From the NCBI GenBank assembly GCA_029237695.1, contig CM055265.1, positions 217,175,679 through 217,239,678 on the forward strand: a stretch of DNA of 64,000 nucleotides. The letters run 5' to 3'. A program made the position numbers and the translations under genes. The stretch is from Conchocele bisecta. Its lineage: Eukaryota; Mollusca; Bivalvia; Lucinida; Thyasiridae. A model generated the notes under the pieces. That model saw only the letters and a program-made list of their open reading frames with translations, was not told the DNA's origin and did not search any database. The first letter of the stretch is position 1; each line of letters starts with the position of its first letter. Shown here one piece after another: positions 1-10,714 of the stretch.

Positions 1-368
1 AGTAACTGTGCCACATCTGACAACGGTAATCAAGCAATGGTGGTGGTCACAGATCAGCAGATACACAGGTGAAGCTGCGTATCTCCAGTCACACATATAT
101 TGGCATTTGGTTGGCTGTAGCTATACAATGCCTCCTCTGATAGCACTCGGACCTCAATGTTAGCGGTTCCCTCACAGGTCAGCAGCTAAACGGGCCATAT
201 CTCCACTGTCACACATATTCTATATTGGTATGTGATGGGCACACCTACAGAATGCCGCCACCATCAGGCCTCGGTGGTGGTGGCCCCCTCTCAAGTGACA
301 GATGTACAGGCCATAAGTTACATATCTCCCGTCACACAATCTATATGGGTATCGGTATGCCCCCTCCA

Positions 369-510
369 TCAGGCCTCGGTAGTGGCGGTCCCCTCGCGCC
401 TCACGGAGATGTCGGACATGGCCACCTGCAGCTCCCCCTGGGACAGTGACACGCGGGGCCCCGACCGCTGGGAACCGGGCAGCGACATGTTGCTCTGGCT
501 TCGCGACGAA
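369..510 (-). CDS. ANKAR: ANKAR-like gene, last coding exon
   Basis: Final coding exon of the minus-strand ankyrin/armadillo gene. It ends with TGA at 369-371. The acceptor CAG is at 511-513, and the exon opens with the third base of a codon whose first two bases (GG) close exon 1212-1382, giving Gly at the junction. The 46 residues are rich in Ser, Arg and Gln (NMSLPGSQRSGPRVSLSQGE) and show no fold, so this is probably a disordered C-terminal tail. The assignment rests on splice phase and continuity with the upstream exons, not on family similarity of this stretch. A dispersed repeat begins 50 bp upstream of the acceptor. Confidence 0.65.
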
Positions 511-560
511 CTGAAGTACAAACAGTACACAATTATTTGGTCATTCGGGGAACAGTCATT

Positions 561-855
561 GATGGAATGGCAACCAGTGCAGATCCTGATTAGCCTGTGT
601 GGATGCACAGAATGATCTGGATCTACACTGGTCATAAACCCATAGGCCCTATTTCGCTTGTCACAGACTAGTATATTGCTTGTTAGAAGCATGTCAGTTG
701 TTTCACTGATGGAATGGCGAACAGTGCAGATCATGATCAGACTGAGAGGATGCACAGGCTAATCTGGATCTACACTGGTCATAAAACTCATAGGCCCTAT
801 TTCTCTAGTCACAGACTAGTATATTGCTTGTTAGAAGCATGTCACTTGTTTCATA
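561..855. repeat. Two tandem copies of a dispersed SINE-like repeat
   Basis: Two head-to-tail copies of about 147 bp start at 561 and 708. Each runs from GATGGAATGGC through GATCTGGATCTACACTGGTC to a cAcAGACTAGTATATTGC tract. Related copies lie near 4437, 15056, 24655, 36488 and 42525. It is a common intronic repeat in this window. No coding capacity is visible. Confidence 0.7.
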
Positions 856-859
856 ATGA

Positions 860-1195
860 AATCAGCACAATGTCTAGGTCTATTAAATGTCATACGTTAT
901 GTTTATATGCAATTTGAACAATTTGACGATTGTATATAGTAGAAATGGTATATGTCTAGCCATTGCATGACAAATGAGCTATTGCTTGATTTTTTATTAC
1001 AAATCTATGATGATGCTATTTAGCTATTGAAATAACAGTACTGATTAGAGAAAGATTAGATCCTGTTCAGACTGTGAACATGTATAAAGAACAGGATATA
1101 TATGTCGTATCATGCCAAATCTCACTCAATGGGCACGGGTTGTAGGACAGTAGGACATAAATATGTGACCAGTAACAAGGACCAGGTGGCACTAT
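860..1195. other. Intronic AT-rich DNA, no feature seen
   Basis: Unique-looking AT-rich intron sequence between the repeat copies and exon 1212-1382. I see no gene, hairpin or tandem repeat here. Confidence 0.5.
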
Positions 1196-1211
1196 ATGTA
1201 CGAGTGTTTAC

Positions 1212-1382
1212 CCGGAGCTGCGTGCGGTGAGCTGGCCCTCTTCCAGGTTGAGGTTGGAGGACGAGGTGCGCAGGTTGGATGCGCTGCCCGACCCATTGAA
1301 ACTGTTCGCGGTGAGGGGGCGGCCAGTCTCGTCATCCGGGTCATCGCCCGCATCTATCCCCACCAGCTTCGCCCGGTCCTCG
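1212..1382 (-). CDS. ANKAR: ANKAR-like gene, acidic/serine-rich exon
   Basis: Coding exon of the minus-strand gene. The acceptor is TTACAG (AG at 1383-1384) and the donor is CCGG|GTAAAC (GT at 1210-1211). Only one of the three frames is open. It needs two bases from the previous exon and leaves two (GG) for the last exon, and both neighbours supply the right phase. It encodes 57 residues including an acidic stretch (GIDAGDDPDDETGRPLTANS) and a Ser/Asn-rich part. If the donor is skipped, TAA follows directly after Gly, so an alternative shorter C-terminus is possible. GC content is far above the flanking intron. Function of this tail is unknown. Confidence 0.7.
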
Positions 1383-1429
1383 CTGTAATATTGTATTGCA
1401 CATATAAATCTGTGCTGCCCAACCTTACC

Positions 1430-1900
1430 CAATGTGGGTAAAATGACCTTAGACAATGGGGGTAACCCAATGGGGGTCGGGGGGTGGGGTGGAGAGGGAG
1501 GGGGTGTTGGGGTGGTGGAGGGTGGTTGAGGTGGTGGGGGTAAGGTAACCATCCTTACCCAATGGGGGATAACCCATCCTTACTCAATGGGGGTTAACCA
1601 AACATTACCCAATGGGAGGTAACCCAACCTTAACCAATTTGGGTTGGGGGGGGGGGGGGGGTGGGGTGTGTGTGTGTGTGTGTGCGGGGGGGGGGGGGAC
1701 ACAAATGGGGGGTAACCCAACATTACCCAATGGAGGGTAACCCAACCTTACCCAATGTGGGTAACCCAACAACGTTACCAGTGCCATGGGAGGTAACCCA
1801 ACCTTACACAATGGGAGGTAACCCAACCTTACCCAATTGGGGTGTGCGAATGTGTGGGTGGGGTGGGGGGGGGGGGGGGGGGGTAACCCAACCTTATGGG
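1430..1900. repeat. G-rich minisatellite, first block
   Basis: Irregular tandem units of about 24-25 bp, consensus GGTAACCCAACCTTACCCAA followed by TGGGA, mixed with long G runs and a GT tract near 1668-1684. It is the same unit as the block at 3577-4310. Both lie in the intron between exons 4292-4411 and 1212-1382. Confidence 0.85.
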
Positions 1901-1920
1901 CTCACGGACACGTTGGGAGG

Positions 1921-3578
1921 GCAGCTAGCTTTAAAAAGGGGGTGGACGATTTTCTATATACTTCACTACTGACCGTGTAAGTTACACCAGTGTGTCTAGA
2001 AAAATAGGTTTATGAATATTTCTTGACTTTGGGAGGCTTGACTAGGTGTAGTTTTTAGAGTATTTCATAATTCTACGAAACTGAATGTTAGCTCCGGTTG
2101 ATTTTGACATCTTGGAAAATGGCGCATGCTATGCTGTCTCGCCGGTACGGTTTCGCGTCAGAATTTAAGGTATTTTTCGAGCATTTGTAGCAAAAATTTG
2201 AGCTGGTTATGACCCCGCTTTGAAATCATTTTCAGAAAATGGTGTGGTGTTACAAGTGATAGAACAAGACATAATAAAGTATCTGTGCCTCATATTTTCA
2301 TGAAAACAATTCCGATAAATTCAGTCGTGTTGAAATTTCTGGCCAAAAATAGGTGGGTGGGGTAACTTTGTAAAAAATTAATTGAACACATCTGATGCGG
2401 TTACTGAATTTTTATTGTGGCGCGCGATTTGTACTTCATTTGCGAGTATTTTTCAATACTTGTCGCAAGAGCCTCCTTAACTGATTGTGAGAGGCGGTGA
2501 TTTTTATAAGTCACCCGACAGCCTCAGAAAAGCAGTCAATTTTGGCTATTTTCAAGCGTCCCGTGATGCCTTAAGGGAAAAGTCTGATATTTCAAGGTGT
2601 CATATTTCACCTCTAACCAGTATTGTTTGACAGAAGAACATGTCCCAAGATAACATCCAGCAGTTTTAGTTTACTGCTCTCAAATATGCAGGGTCCAGCA
2701 GGGCTGGAGGTAAGCATGGTATTTTGCTGTCGATACACCGAAATGAAACTTCGCGTTTCGCCATTTTGGGGGTGGGCGATATCCGCGCCCCATTTCGACA
2801 TCAGCTTTCATTTTGTACATTTTTCTTTGTTTGCGTTTTATGTAAAATTGATGAAATTAGCAATATAGAGCGAGACGAGCCGTTTCGGGGAAATATTTCC
2901 CCTTAAGGTCTCACGGGACAGTGGGCAGCTAGCTTTAAAAAGGGGGTGGACGATTTTCTATATACTTCACGTAACCGACCGTGTAAGTTACACCAGTGTG
3001 TCTAGAAAAATAGGTTTATGAATATTTCTTGACTTTGGGAGGCTTGCATGACTAGGTGTAGTTTTTAGAGTATTTCATAATTCTACGAAACTGAATGTTA
3101 GCTCCGGTTGATTTTGACATCTTGGAAAATGGCGCATGCTATGCTGTCTCGCTGGTACGGTTTTGCGTCAGAATTCAAGGTATTTTTCGAGCATTTGTAG
3201 CAAAAATTTGAGCTGGTTATGACCCCGCTTTGAAATCATTTTCAGAAAATGGTGTGGTGTTACAAGTGATAGAACAAGACATAACAAAGTATCTGTGCCT
3301 CATATTTTCCTGAAAACAATTCCGATAAATTCAGTCGTGTTGAAATTTCTGGCCAAAAATACGTAGGTGGGGTAACTTTGTAAAAAAGTAATTGAACACA
3401 TCTGATGCGGTTACTGAATTTTTATTGTGGCGCGCGATTTGTACTTCATTTGCGAGTATTTTTCAATACTTGTCGCAAGAGCCTCCTTAACTGATTGTGA
3501 GAGGCGGTGACTTTTATAAGTCACCCGCCGGCCTCAGAAAAGCAGTCAATTTTGGATTTTTCAACCGTCCCGTGATGG
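1921..3578. repeat. Pair of 650-bp direct repeats with a spacer
   Basis: Copies at about 1921-2569 and 2925-3578 are nearly identical, beginning GCAGCTAGCTTTAAAAAGGG and ending CGTCCCGTGATG. The spacer 2570-2924 holds a short inverted pair (GTCCCGTGATGCCTTAAGGG near 2559 against CCCTTAAGGTCTCACGGGAC near 2900). No coding frame. Both copies are embedded in the G-rich minisatellite, which suggests the repeat was duplicated together with its flank. Confidence 0.8.
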
Positions 3579-4310
3579 GGGTAACCCAACATTACCCAAT
3601 GGAGGGTAACCCAACCTTACCCAATGGGAGGTAACCCAACCTTACCCAATGGGAGGTAACCCAACATTACCAATGGGAGGTAACCCAACATTACCAATGG
3701 GAGGTAACCCAACCTTACCCAATGGGAGGTAACCCAACCTTACCCAATTAGGGGGTGTGTGTGTATGGGGGGGGGGGGGGGGTGGGGGGGGGGTAACCCA
3801 AACTTACCAAATGGGGGGTGGGGTAACCCAACATTACCCAATTCGGGGGGGGGTGGGGTTTAACCCAACCTTACCATACCAATGGAGGGTAACCCAACCT
3901 TACCCAATTGGGGGGGGGGTGGTTGGGGGGGGGGGGGGGGGGGTTAACGCAACCTTACCATAGCAATGGAGGGTAACCCAACCTTACCCAATGGGAGGTA
4001 ACCTAACCTTACCCAATTGGGGGGGGTGGGGTTAACCCAACCTTACCATACCAATGGAGGGTAACCCAACCTTACCTAATGGGAGGTAACCCAACCTTAC
4101 CCAATGGGAGGTAACCCAACCTTACCCAATTGGGGGGGGGGGGGGTTAACCCAACCTTACCATACCAATGGAGGGTAACCCAACCTTACCTAATGGGAGG
4201 TAACCCAACCTTACCCAATGGGAGGTAACACCAACCTTATCCAATGGAGGGTATAACCCAACCTCACCCAATGGGGGTAACCCAACCTTACCCAATGGGA
4301 GGTACCCCAA
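3577..4310. repeat. G-rich minisatellite, second block
   Basis: About 30 units of GGTAACCCAACCTTACCCAA plus TGGGA, with long poly-G interruptions near 3766-3790 and 3910-3942. It runs directly into the 3' end of exon 4292-4411. Read on the minus strand, each unit contains GGGTAAGG, a good 5' splice site consensus. Confidence 0.9.
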
Positions 4311-4411
4311 TCTTCCTGTAGTGGCGCCACCCCTCCAGGAAGGCGGGCGAGATCTTGGACTTGCGTGTGTAGTGGAGGAGCACCTTCATCAACATCGGGT
4401 CTGCCCGGCAC
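4292..4411 (-). CDS. ANKAR: ANKAR-like gene exon whose donor lies in a minisatellite
   Basis: Coding exon with acceptor GCGACAG (AG at 4412-4413). It starts with the last base of a codon whose first two bases (AG) end exon 10355-10502, restoring Arg. The frame reads CRADPMLMKVLLHYTRKSKI then a helical segment ending EGWRHYR. The only phase-compatible donor is ATTGG|GTAAGG, with GT at 4290-4291. The last coding residues (about IGVPPIG) and the donor itself are therefore made of the minisatellite unit. A second GT at 4303-4304 has the wrong phase. The 3' boundary is less certain than the rest. Confidence 0.7.
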
Positions 4412-4436
4412 CTGTCGCAGGGGGATGAAATATATG

Positions 4437-4640
4437 TGGCTGTGACTGCAGAAATGGGATTTGTGACCAGTGTAGTACCTGAACAAATAACACATTCCTG
4501 TAGCCTTATAATGATCTATATTGTCTGTTAGAAGCATGCCGGGTGTTTGATTGATGGAATGTTAAATAGTGCAGCTCTTGATCAGGCTGATCTGGATATA
4601 CACTGGTCGCAAAACCCATAAGCCCAATCCCTAGTGCCTG
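4437..4640. repeat. Dispersed SINE-like repeat copy
   Basis: Runs from GTGGCTGTGACTGCAGAAAT through GATCAGGCTGATCTGGATAT to CACTGGTCGCAAAACCC. Same family as the copies at 561, 15056, 24655, 36488 and 42525. It sits 26 bp upstream of the acceptor of exon 4292-4411. Confidence 0.7.
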
Positions 4641-5056
4641 CCACTATTTAGTAACAAGAGTGCCGCAAGTCACAAAATACACCGTCGAATATGGGCCAGA
4701 CAGCGAAGATGCAGAAATGTGAAGCTGTCACCAATGCAAGAAACATTAATGAGAATTTGAAAGTCTATAGCATTATTTCTTCATCTCGTTGTGCTAAACA
4801 TGTATACTAATTTAGGCAGAGATAGAAAAGTAGAGGTAAAGTAGAAATGATAGGGAATTGGATACAATAATGTAGAAAAAATGGCTAAGTTAAAAAGGTA
4901 ATATTTTTGTTAAAAAATATGTTTTCGGCATAAAAACACCAAGGTGCACATCTTCAATATGTGTAGAAGACGTGTGCATAGTTTCAGATCGATCGACTTA
5001 ATGGTTTTCGGAGGAGTTGTGTAAACAAACTCTGTACCATATATAGAACTGTATAG
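4641..5056. other. Intronic AT-rich DNA, no feature seen
   Basis: No gene, RNA or strong repeat structure recognised between the SINE-like copy and the 1.9 kb tandem block. Confidence 0.5.
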
Positions 5057-8000
5057 AACAAGAAACGAGGCAAAGCCATGAAGGCCAGGTTTTTTCCAAG
5101 CATAGACACTTGGATAACATAATTATACCCACTTTTTGTAGACTAGATGGCCGTGGCCTGCATGTCACGCCTTGGGGCGAGGCATGGACATTAAAAAAAT
5201 AGATATAGTAGATGGAAAAACTTTAACCAAAAAACTTTAACCGGACACATGGACGAACGGATGGACGTATGCCAAAATGCCGATGATATGGTGCTTTGCG
5301 CAAGCAGGTGCGACAATGATGATAAACACCCATGTGAAGTATCAAGGTATTGGGTGAAGCAGTTGCAGAGATATAGTACACGAAAAAACTTTAACAAAAA
5401 AATTCAAAGTAATTTGACCTTGACATTGGGCACAGGATCGCGCTTTCCGCAAGCAGGTGCGACAATGATGATAAACACCCATGTGAAGTATCAAGGTATT
5501 GGGTGAAGCAGTTGCAGAGATATAGTACACAAAAAAATTCTTTAACAAAAAAATTCAAAGTAATTTGACCTTGACATTGGGCACAGGGGCCGCACGGTTG
5601 GGGGTTAGAATGAAAATATGATGATGATAAACACCCATGTGAACGTCAAGGTAATGGGCGAAGCAGTTGCAGAGATATAGTATAACAAAAAAATAAAAAA
5701 GTTTTAACCAAAAAACTCTAACCAGACGTACGTTAAAAGTTAACGTTGAAAATGGCTAAGTCAATTACGTAGAAATAATAGGTGAAGGTAAAAAAAATGG
5801 TCACATGTTGGATAGTTGTATGTGGTAGGCACCCCTTGGTTATGAAGCTGTGAAAGTTTGGTGGTCCTAGGTGGTACAGTACCAAAGAAATGGACTTAAA
5901 CACGAAAACTTAACATTGTAAACGCGAAAACTTAACATTGAAAATGGCTAAGTCGACTACGCGGAAAAAATGGGTGAAGTTAAAAAAAAAGTAACATGTT
6001 GGATAGTGATATGTGGTGGGCACCCCTTGATTATGAAGCTGTGAAAGTTTGGTGGTCCTAGGTGGTACATTAACAAAGAAATGGACTCAAACACGAAAAC
6101 TTAACATTGATTGTGGACGCCGCCCGCCCGCCCGGCTTTCGCCAATCCAATAGCCTGGATTTTTTTCCAAAAAACCTGGCTAAAAATCAATAATCCATTT
6201 ATAAAAGTAAAATACATAATGATTTTGAAATCAGGGGGTGTAGTACGCTTTAGATACATAGCTTATTTGGAGCGCTGATGAATGCTGTTAGTGAGAACCA
6301 AAACTGATTTTCAAAGGTCAAGGTTATTGTGATAGCATCATGAAATGATAGAATCTATATGCATGATATGAAGCATTCACATTCTTTCTAGTTACAATGA
6401 ACTTAATCAGAAGAAACTGTAACTTTTACACGCAGTGTTTCAGCTGCATTGACAATGTCAAGGTCCGCTTTGTGTAGTGTGTGACAATATGTGTCATAAT
6501 ATTAAAACTTTCGACAATTACATATGACTATATATATAATACCAATGTTTTTCAGCAAGATAGTAACCAGATGAGCCGGCCAGCATAACAAGCTGTCTCA
6601 TCAGGATCAACACAGTTTTATTAGTGGCAACAGCTATGCCTGTTACTTACGGTCAACATAATTACATGTAGGTACCTTCAATGAGAAATATTTCACCGAC
6701 TCAGATTTATTTTAACATGAAAGCTTACATCAGTAGCCGATTTCACCAACATTGCAAAGTATACTTATCCAGTAAAGAATACTTTGAGGGAGTAATCATT
6801 TATTTTCGCCGAAATGCATTATGTCATATAGAACTAACGACTGCATATATTTGATGATTAAAAGTATGCAGAATTATTATACTGAATTTATTACATTATC
6901 ACAGCCAAAATGGCTGTGATAATATAATAAATTCAGTATAATAACAAGAAACGAGGCAAAGCCATGAAGGCCAGGTTTTTTCCAAGCATAGACACTTGGA
7001 TAACATAATTATACCCACTTTTTGTAGACTAGATGGCCGTGGCCTGCATGTCGCGCCTTGGGGCGAGGCATGGACACTAAAAAAATAGATATAGTAGATG
7101 GAAAAACTTTAAGGAAAAAACTTTAACCGGACACACGGACGTACGGACGTACGGACGGACGTATGCCAAAATGCCGACGATATCGCGCTTTCCGCAAGCG
7201 GGTGCGACAATGATGATAAACACCCATGTGAAGTCTCAAGGTATTGGGTGAAGCAGTTGCAGAGATATGAGTACACGAAAAAACTTTAACAAAAGAATTC
7301 AAAGTAATTTGACCTTGACATTGGGCACAGGGGCAGCACGGTTGGGGGTAGAATGAAAATATGGATGATGATAAACACCATGTGAAGTTTCAAGGTATGG
7401 GCGAAGCAGTTGCAGAGATATAGTATAAGCAAAAAACTTTAACCAGACGTACGTTAAAAAGTTAACGTTGAAAATGGCTAAGTCAATTACGTAGAAATAA
7501 TAGGTGAAGGTAAAAAAATGGTCACATGTTGGATAGTTGTATGTGGTAGGCACCCCTTGGTTATGAAGCTAGTGAAAGTTTGGTGGTCCTAGGTGGTACA
7601 GTACCAAAGAAATGGACTTAAACACGAAAACTTAAACAATTGTAAACGCGAAAACGGTTAACATTGAAAATGGCTAAGTCGACTGCGCGGAAAAAATGGG
7701 TCAAGTTAAAAAAAAAGTAACATGTTGGATAGTGATATGTGGTGGGCACCCCTTGATTATGAAGCTGTGAAAGTTTGGTGGTCCTTGGTGGTACAGTACC
7801 AAAGAAATGGACTTAAACACGAAAACTTAACATTGTAAACGCGAAAACTTAACATTGAAAATGGCTAAGTCGACTACGTGGAAAAAATGGGTGAAGTTAA
7901 AAAAAAAGTAACATGTTGGATAGTGATATGTGGTGGGCACCCCTTGATTATGAAGCTGTGAAAGTTTGGTGGTCCTAGGTGGTACATTAACAAAGAAATG

Positions 8001-10225
8001 GACTCAAACACGAAAACTTAACATTGATTGTGGACGCCGCCCGCCCGCCCGGCTTTCGCCAATCCAATAGCCTGGATTTTTTTCCAAAAAACCTGGCTAA
8101 AAATCAATAATCTATTTATAAAAGTAAAATACATAATGATTTTGAAATCAGGGGGTGTAGTACGCTTTAGATACATAGCTTATTTGGAGCGCTGATGAAT
8201 GCTGTTAGTGAGAACCAAAACTGATTTTCAAAGGTCAAGGTTATTGTGATAGCATCATGAAATGATAGAATCTATATGCATGATATGAAGCATTCACATT
8301 CTTTCTAGTTACAATGAACTTAATCAGAAGAAACTGTAACTTTTACACGCATGCAGTGTTTCAGCTGCATTGACAATGTCAAGGTCTGCTTTGTGTAGTG
8401 TGTGACAATATGTGTCATAATATTAAAACTTTCGAAAATTACATATGACTATATATATAATACCAATGTTTTTCAGCAAGATAGTAACCAGATGAGCCGG
8501 CCAGCATAACAAGCTGTCTCATCAGGATCAACACAGTTTTATTAGTGGCAACAGCTATGCCTGTTACTTACGGTCAACATAATTACATGTAGGTACCTTC
8601 AATGAGAAATATTTCACCGACTCAGATTTATTTTAACATGAAAGCTTACATCAGTAGCCGATTTCACCAACATTGCAAAGTATACTTATCTAGTAAAGAA
8701 TACTTTGAGGGAGTAATCATTTATTTTCGCCGAAATGCATTATGTCATATAGAACTAACGACTGCATATATTTGATGATTAAAAGTATGCAGAATTATTA
8801 TACTGAATTTATTACATTATCACAGCCAAAATGGCTGTGATAATATAATAAATTCAGTATAATAACAAGAAACGAGGCAAAGCCATGAAGGCCAGGTTTT
8901 TTCCAAGCATAGACACTTGGATAACATAATTATACCCACTTTTTGTAGACTAGATGGCCGGGGCCTGCATGTCGCGCCTTGGGGCGAGGCATGGACACTA
9001 AAAAAATAGATATAGTAGATGGAAAAACTTTAAGGAAAAAACTTTAACCGGACACACGGACGTACGGACGGACGTATGCCAAAATGCCGACGATATCGCG
9101 CTTTCCGCAAGCGGGTGCGACAATGATGATAAACACCCATGAATGAATCTCAAGGTATTGGGTGAAGCATTGCAGAGATATAGTACACAAAAAAACTTTA
9201 ACAAAAGAATTCAAAGTAATTTGACCTTGACATTGGGCACAGGGGCAGCACGGTTGGGGGGTAGAATGAAAATATGGATGATGATAAACACCCATGTGAA
9301 GTTTCAAGGTATGGGCGAAGCAGTTGCAGAGATATAGTATAAGCAAAAAACTTTAACCAGACGTACGTTAAAAAGTTAACGTTGAAAATGGCTAAGTCAA
9401 TTACGTAGAAATAATAGGTGAAGGTAAAAAAATGGTAACATGTTGGATAGTTGTATGTGGTAGGCACCCCTTGGTTATGAAGCTGTGAAAGTTTGGTGGT
9501 CCTAGGTGGTACAGTACCAAAGAAATGGACTTAAACACGAAAACTTAACATTGTAAACGCGAAAACTTAACATTGAAAATGGCTAAGTCGACTGCGCGGA
9601 AAAAATGGGTCAAGTTAAAAAAAAGGAACATGTTGGATTGTGATATGTGGTGGCCCCCACCCCCTTGATTATGAAGGCTGTGAAAGTTTGGTGGTCCTAT
9701 GTGTACAGTCAACCAAAGAAATGGACTTAACACAAAAAAACGAAAACTTACAAACCATTGTAAACTCGCAAACTTAACATTGAAAATGGCTAATTGTCTA
9801 AAGTCCGACAGCGCGGAAAAAAATGGGTCAAGTTAAAAAAAAAGTAACATGTTGGATAGTGATATGTGGTAGGCACTTGATTAAAGCTGTGAAAGTTTGT
9901 GGTCCTAGGTGGTACAGTAACAAAGAAATGGACTCAAACACGAAAACTTAACATTGAAAATGGCTAATTAAGTCCACTGCGCGGAAAAAATGGGTGAAGT
10001 TAAAAAAAAAGTAACATGTTGGATAGTGATATGTGGTGGGCACCCCTTGATTATGAAGCTGTGAAAGTTTGGTGGTCCTAGGTGGTACAGTAACAAAGAA
10101 ATGGACTCAAACACGAAAACTTAACATTGATTGTGGACGCCGCCCGCCGCCCGCCGCCCGCCCACCCGCCCGCCCGGCTTTCGCCAATCCAATAGCCTGG
10201 ATTTTTTTTCAAAAAACCTGGCTAA
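5057..10225. repeat. 1.9 kb composite unit, about three tandem copies
   Basis: Units start AACAAGAAACGAGGCAAAGC at 5057, 6943 and 8864 (periods 1886 and 1921). Each contains: a conserved 5' part; GGAC-rich microsatellite; one or two 150-bp modules (AACACCCATGTGAAG); one to four 180-200 bp modules (AAGTAACATGTTGGATAGTG to CGAAAACTTAACATTG); a CGCCCGCC tract; and a terminal hairpin GGCTTTCGCC..CCTGGCTAA. Units 1 and 2 continue into about 750 bp of other intron sequence ending with the left half of a palindromic MITE (6731-6942, 8652-8863). The third unit stops at 10225, where the right half of that MITE resumes to 10282. So the whole element was first inserted in a MITE and then amplified together with it. 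Confidence 0.8.
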
Positions 10226-10354
10226 AAATTAATAAATTTATCCTTAAACTTAAAATTTCTCCCTCAAAGTATACTTTGCTAGCCGGGTATTATCCTGGGG
10301 TTGCACTTATTCTGGTGTTAGAATACTTGTCAACACCAGTGCCCATGTGCGTAC

Positions 10355-10502
10355 CTGTTGAGGAGCTGGCGTTCGGCGGTGTGGTTGTACGAGAGGTAAC
10401 CGAGGGCGATGGCGGCGCAGCCCCGCACCTGTTCGATGGACGACAACAGCAGCTTGGTGAGGTACTCGACCGCGTGGATCGCGATGATCGCTGACGGAAC
10501 AC
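10355..10502 (-). CDS. ANKAR: ANKAR-like gene, armadillo exon
   Basis: Coding exon with acceptor GAGCAG (AG at 10503-10504) and donor CAACAG|GTACGC (GT at 10353-10354). The first two bases GT join G from exon 14884-15040 to give Gly, and the exon ends with AG, which is completed as Arg in exon 4292-4411. The frame reads VPSAIIAIHAVEYLTKLLLS followed by SIEQVRGCAAIALGYLSYNH, a typical armadillo-repeat pair of helices. Sequence is GC-rich, unlike the intron. Confidence is high for the boundaries because both phases fit. Confidence 0.85.
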
Positions 10503-10714
10503 CTGCTCATAGACATCATACACATCACACAGACTGGCGCCATACTCCATTCACAGATGTATCATGATTAATGGTCCGATATAGGCTGGTGATGGTCCAT
10601 CATAGCTTTGTCTAATTCGTCTTGTAGTATTGGGTGGGAAATAGAAGGTCCATCCATACACGTGGCTGCTACACAAATATATTTGATTTTGGACTAGGCA
10701 TCAATAATATAAAT

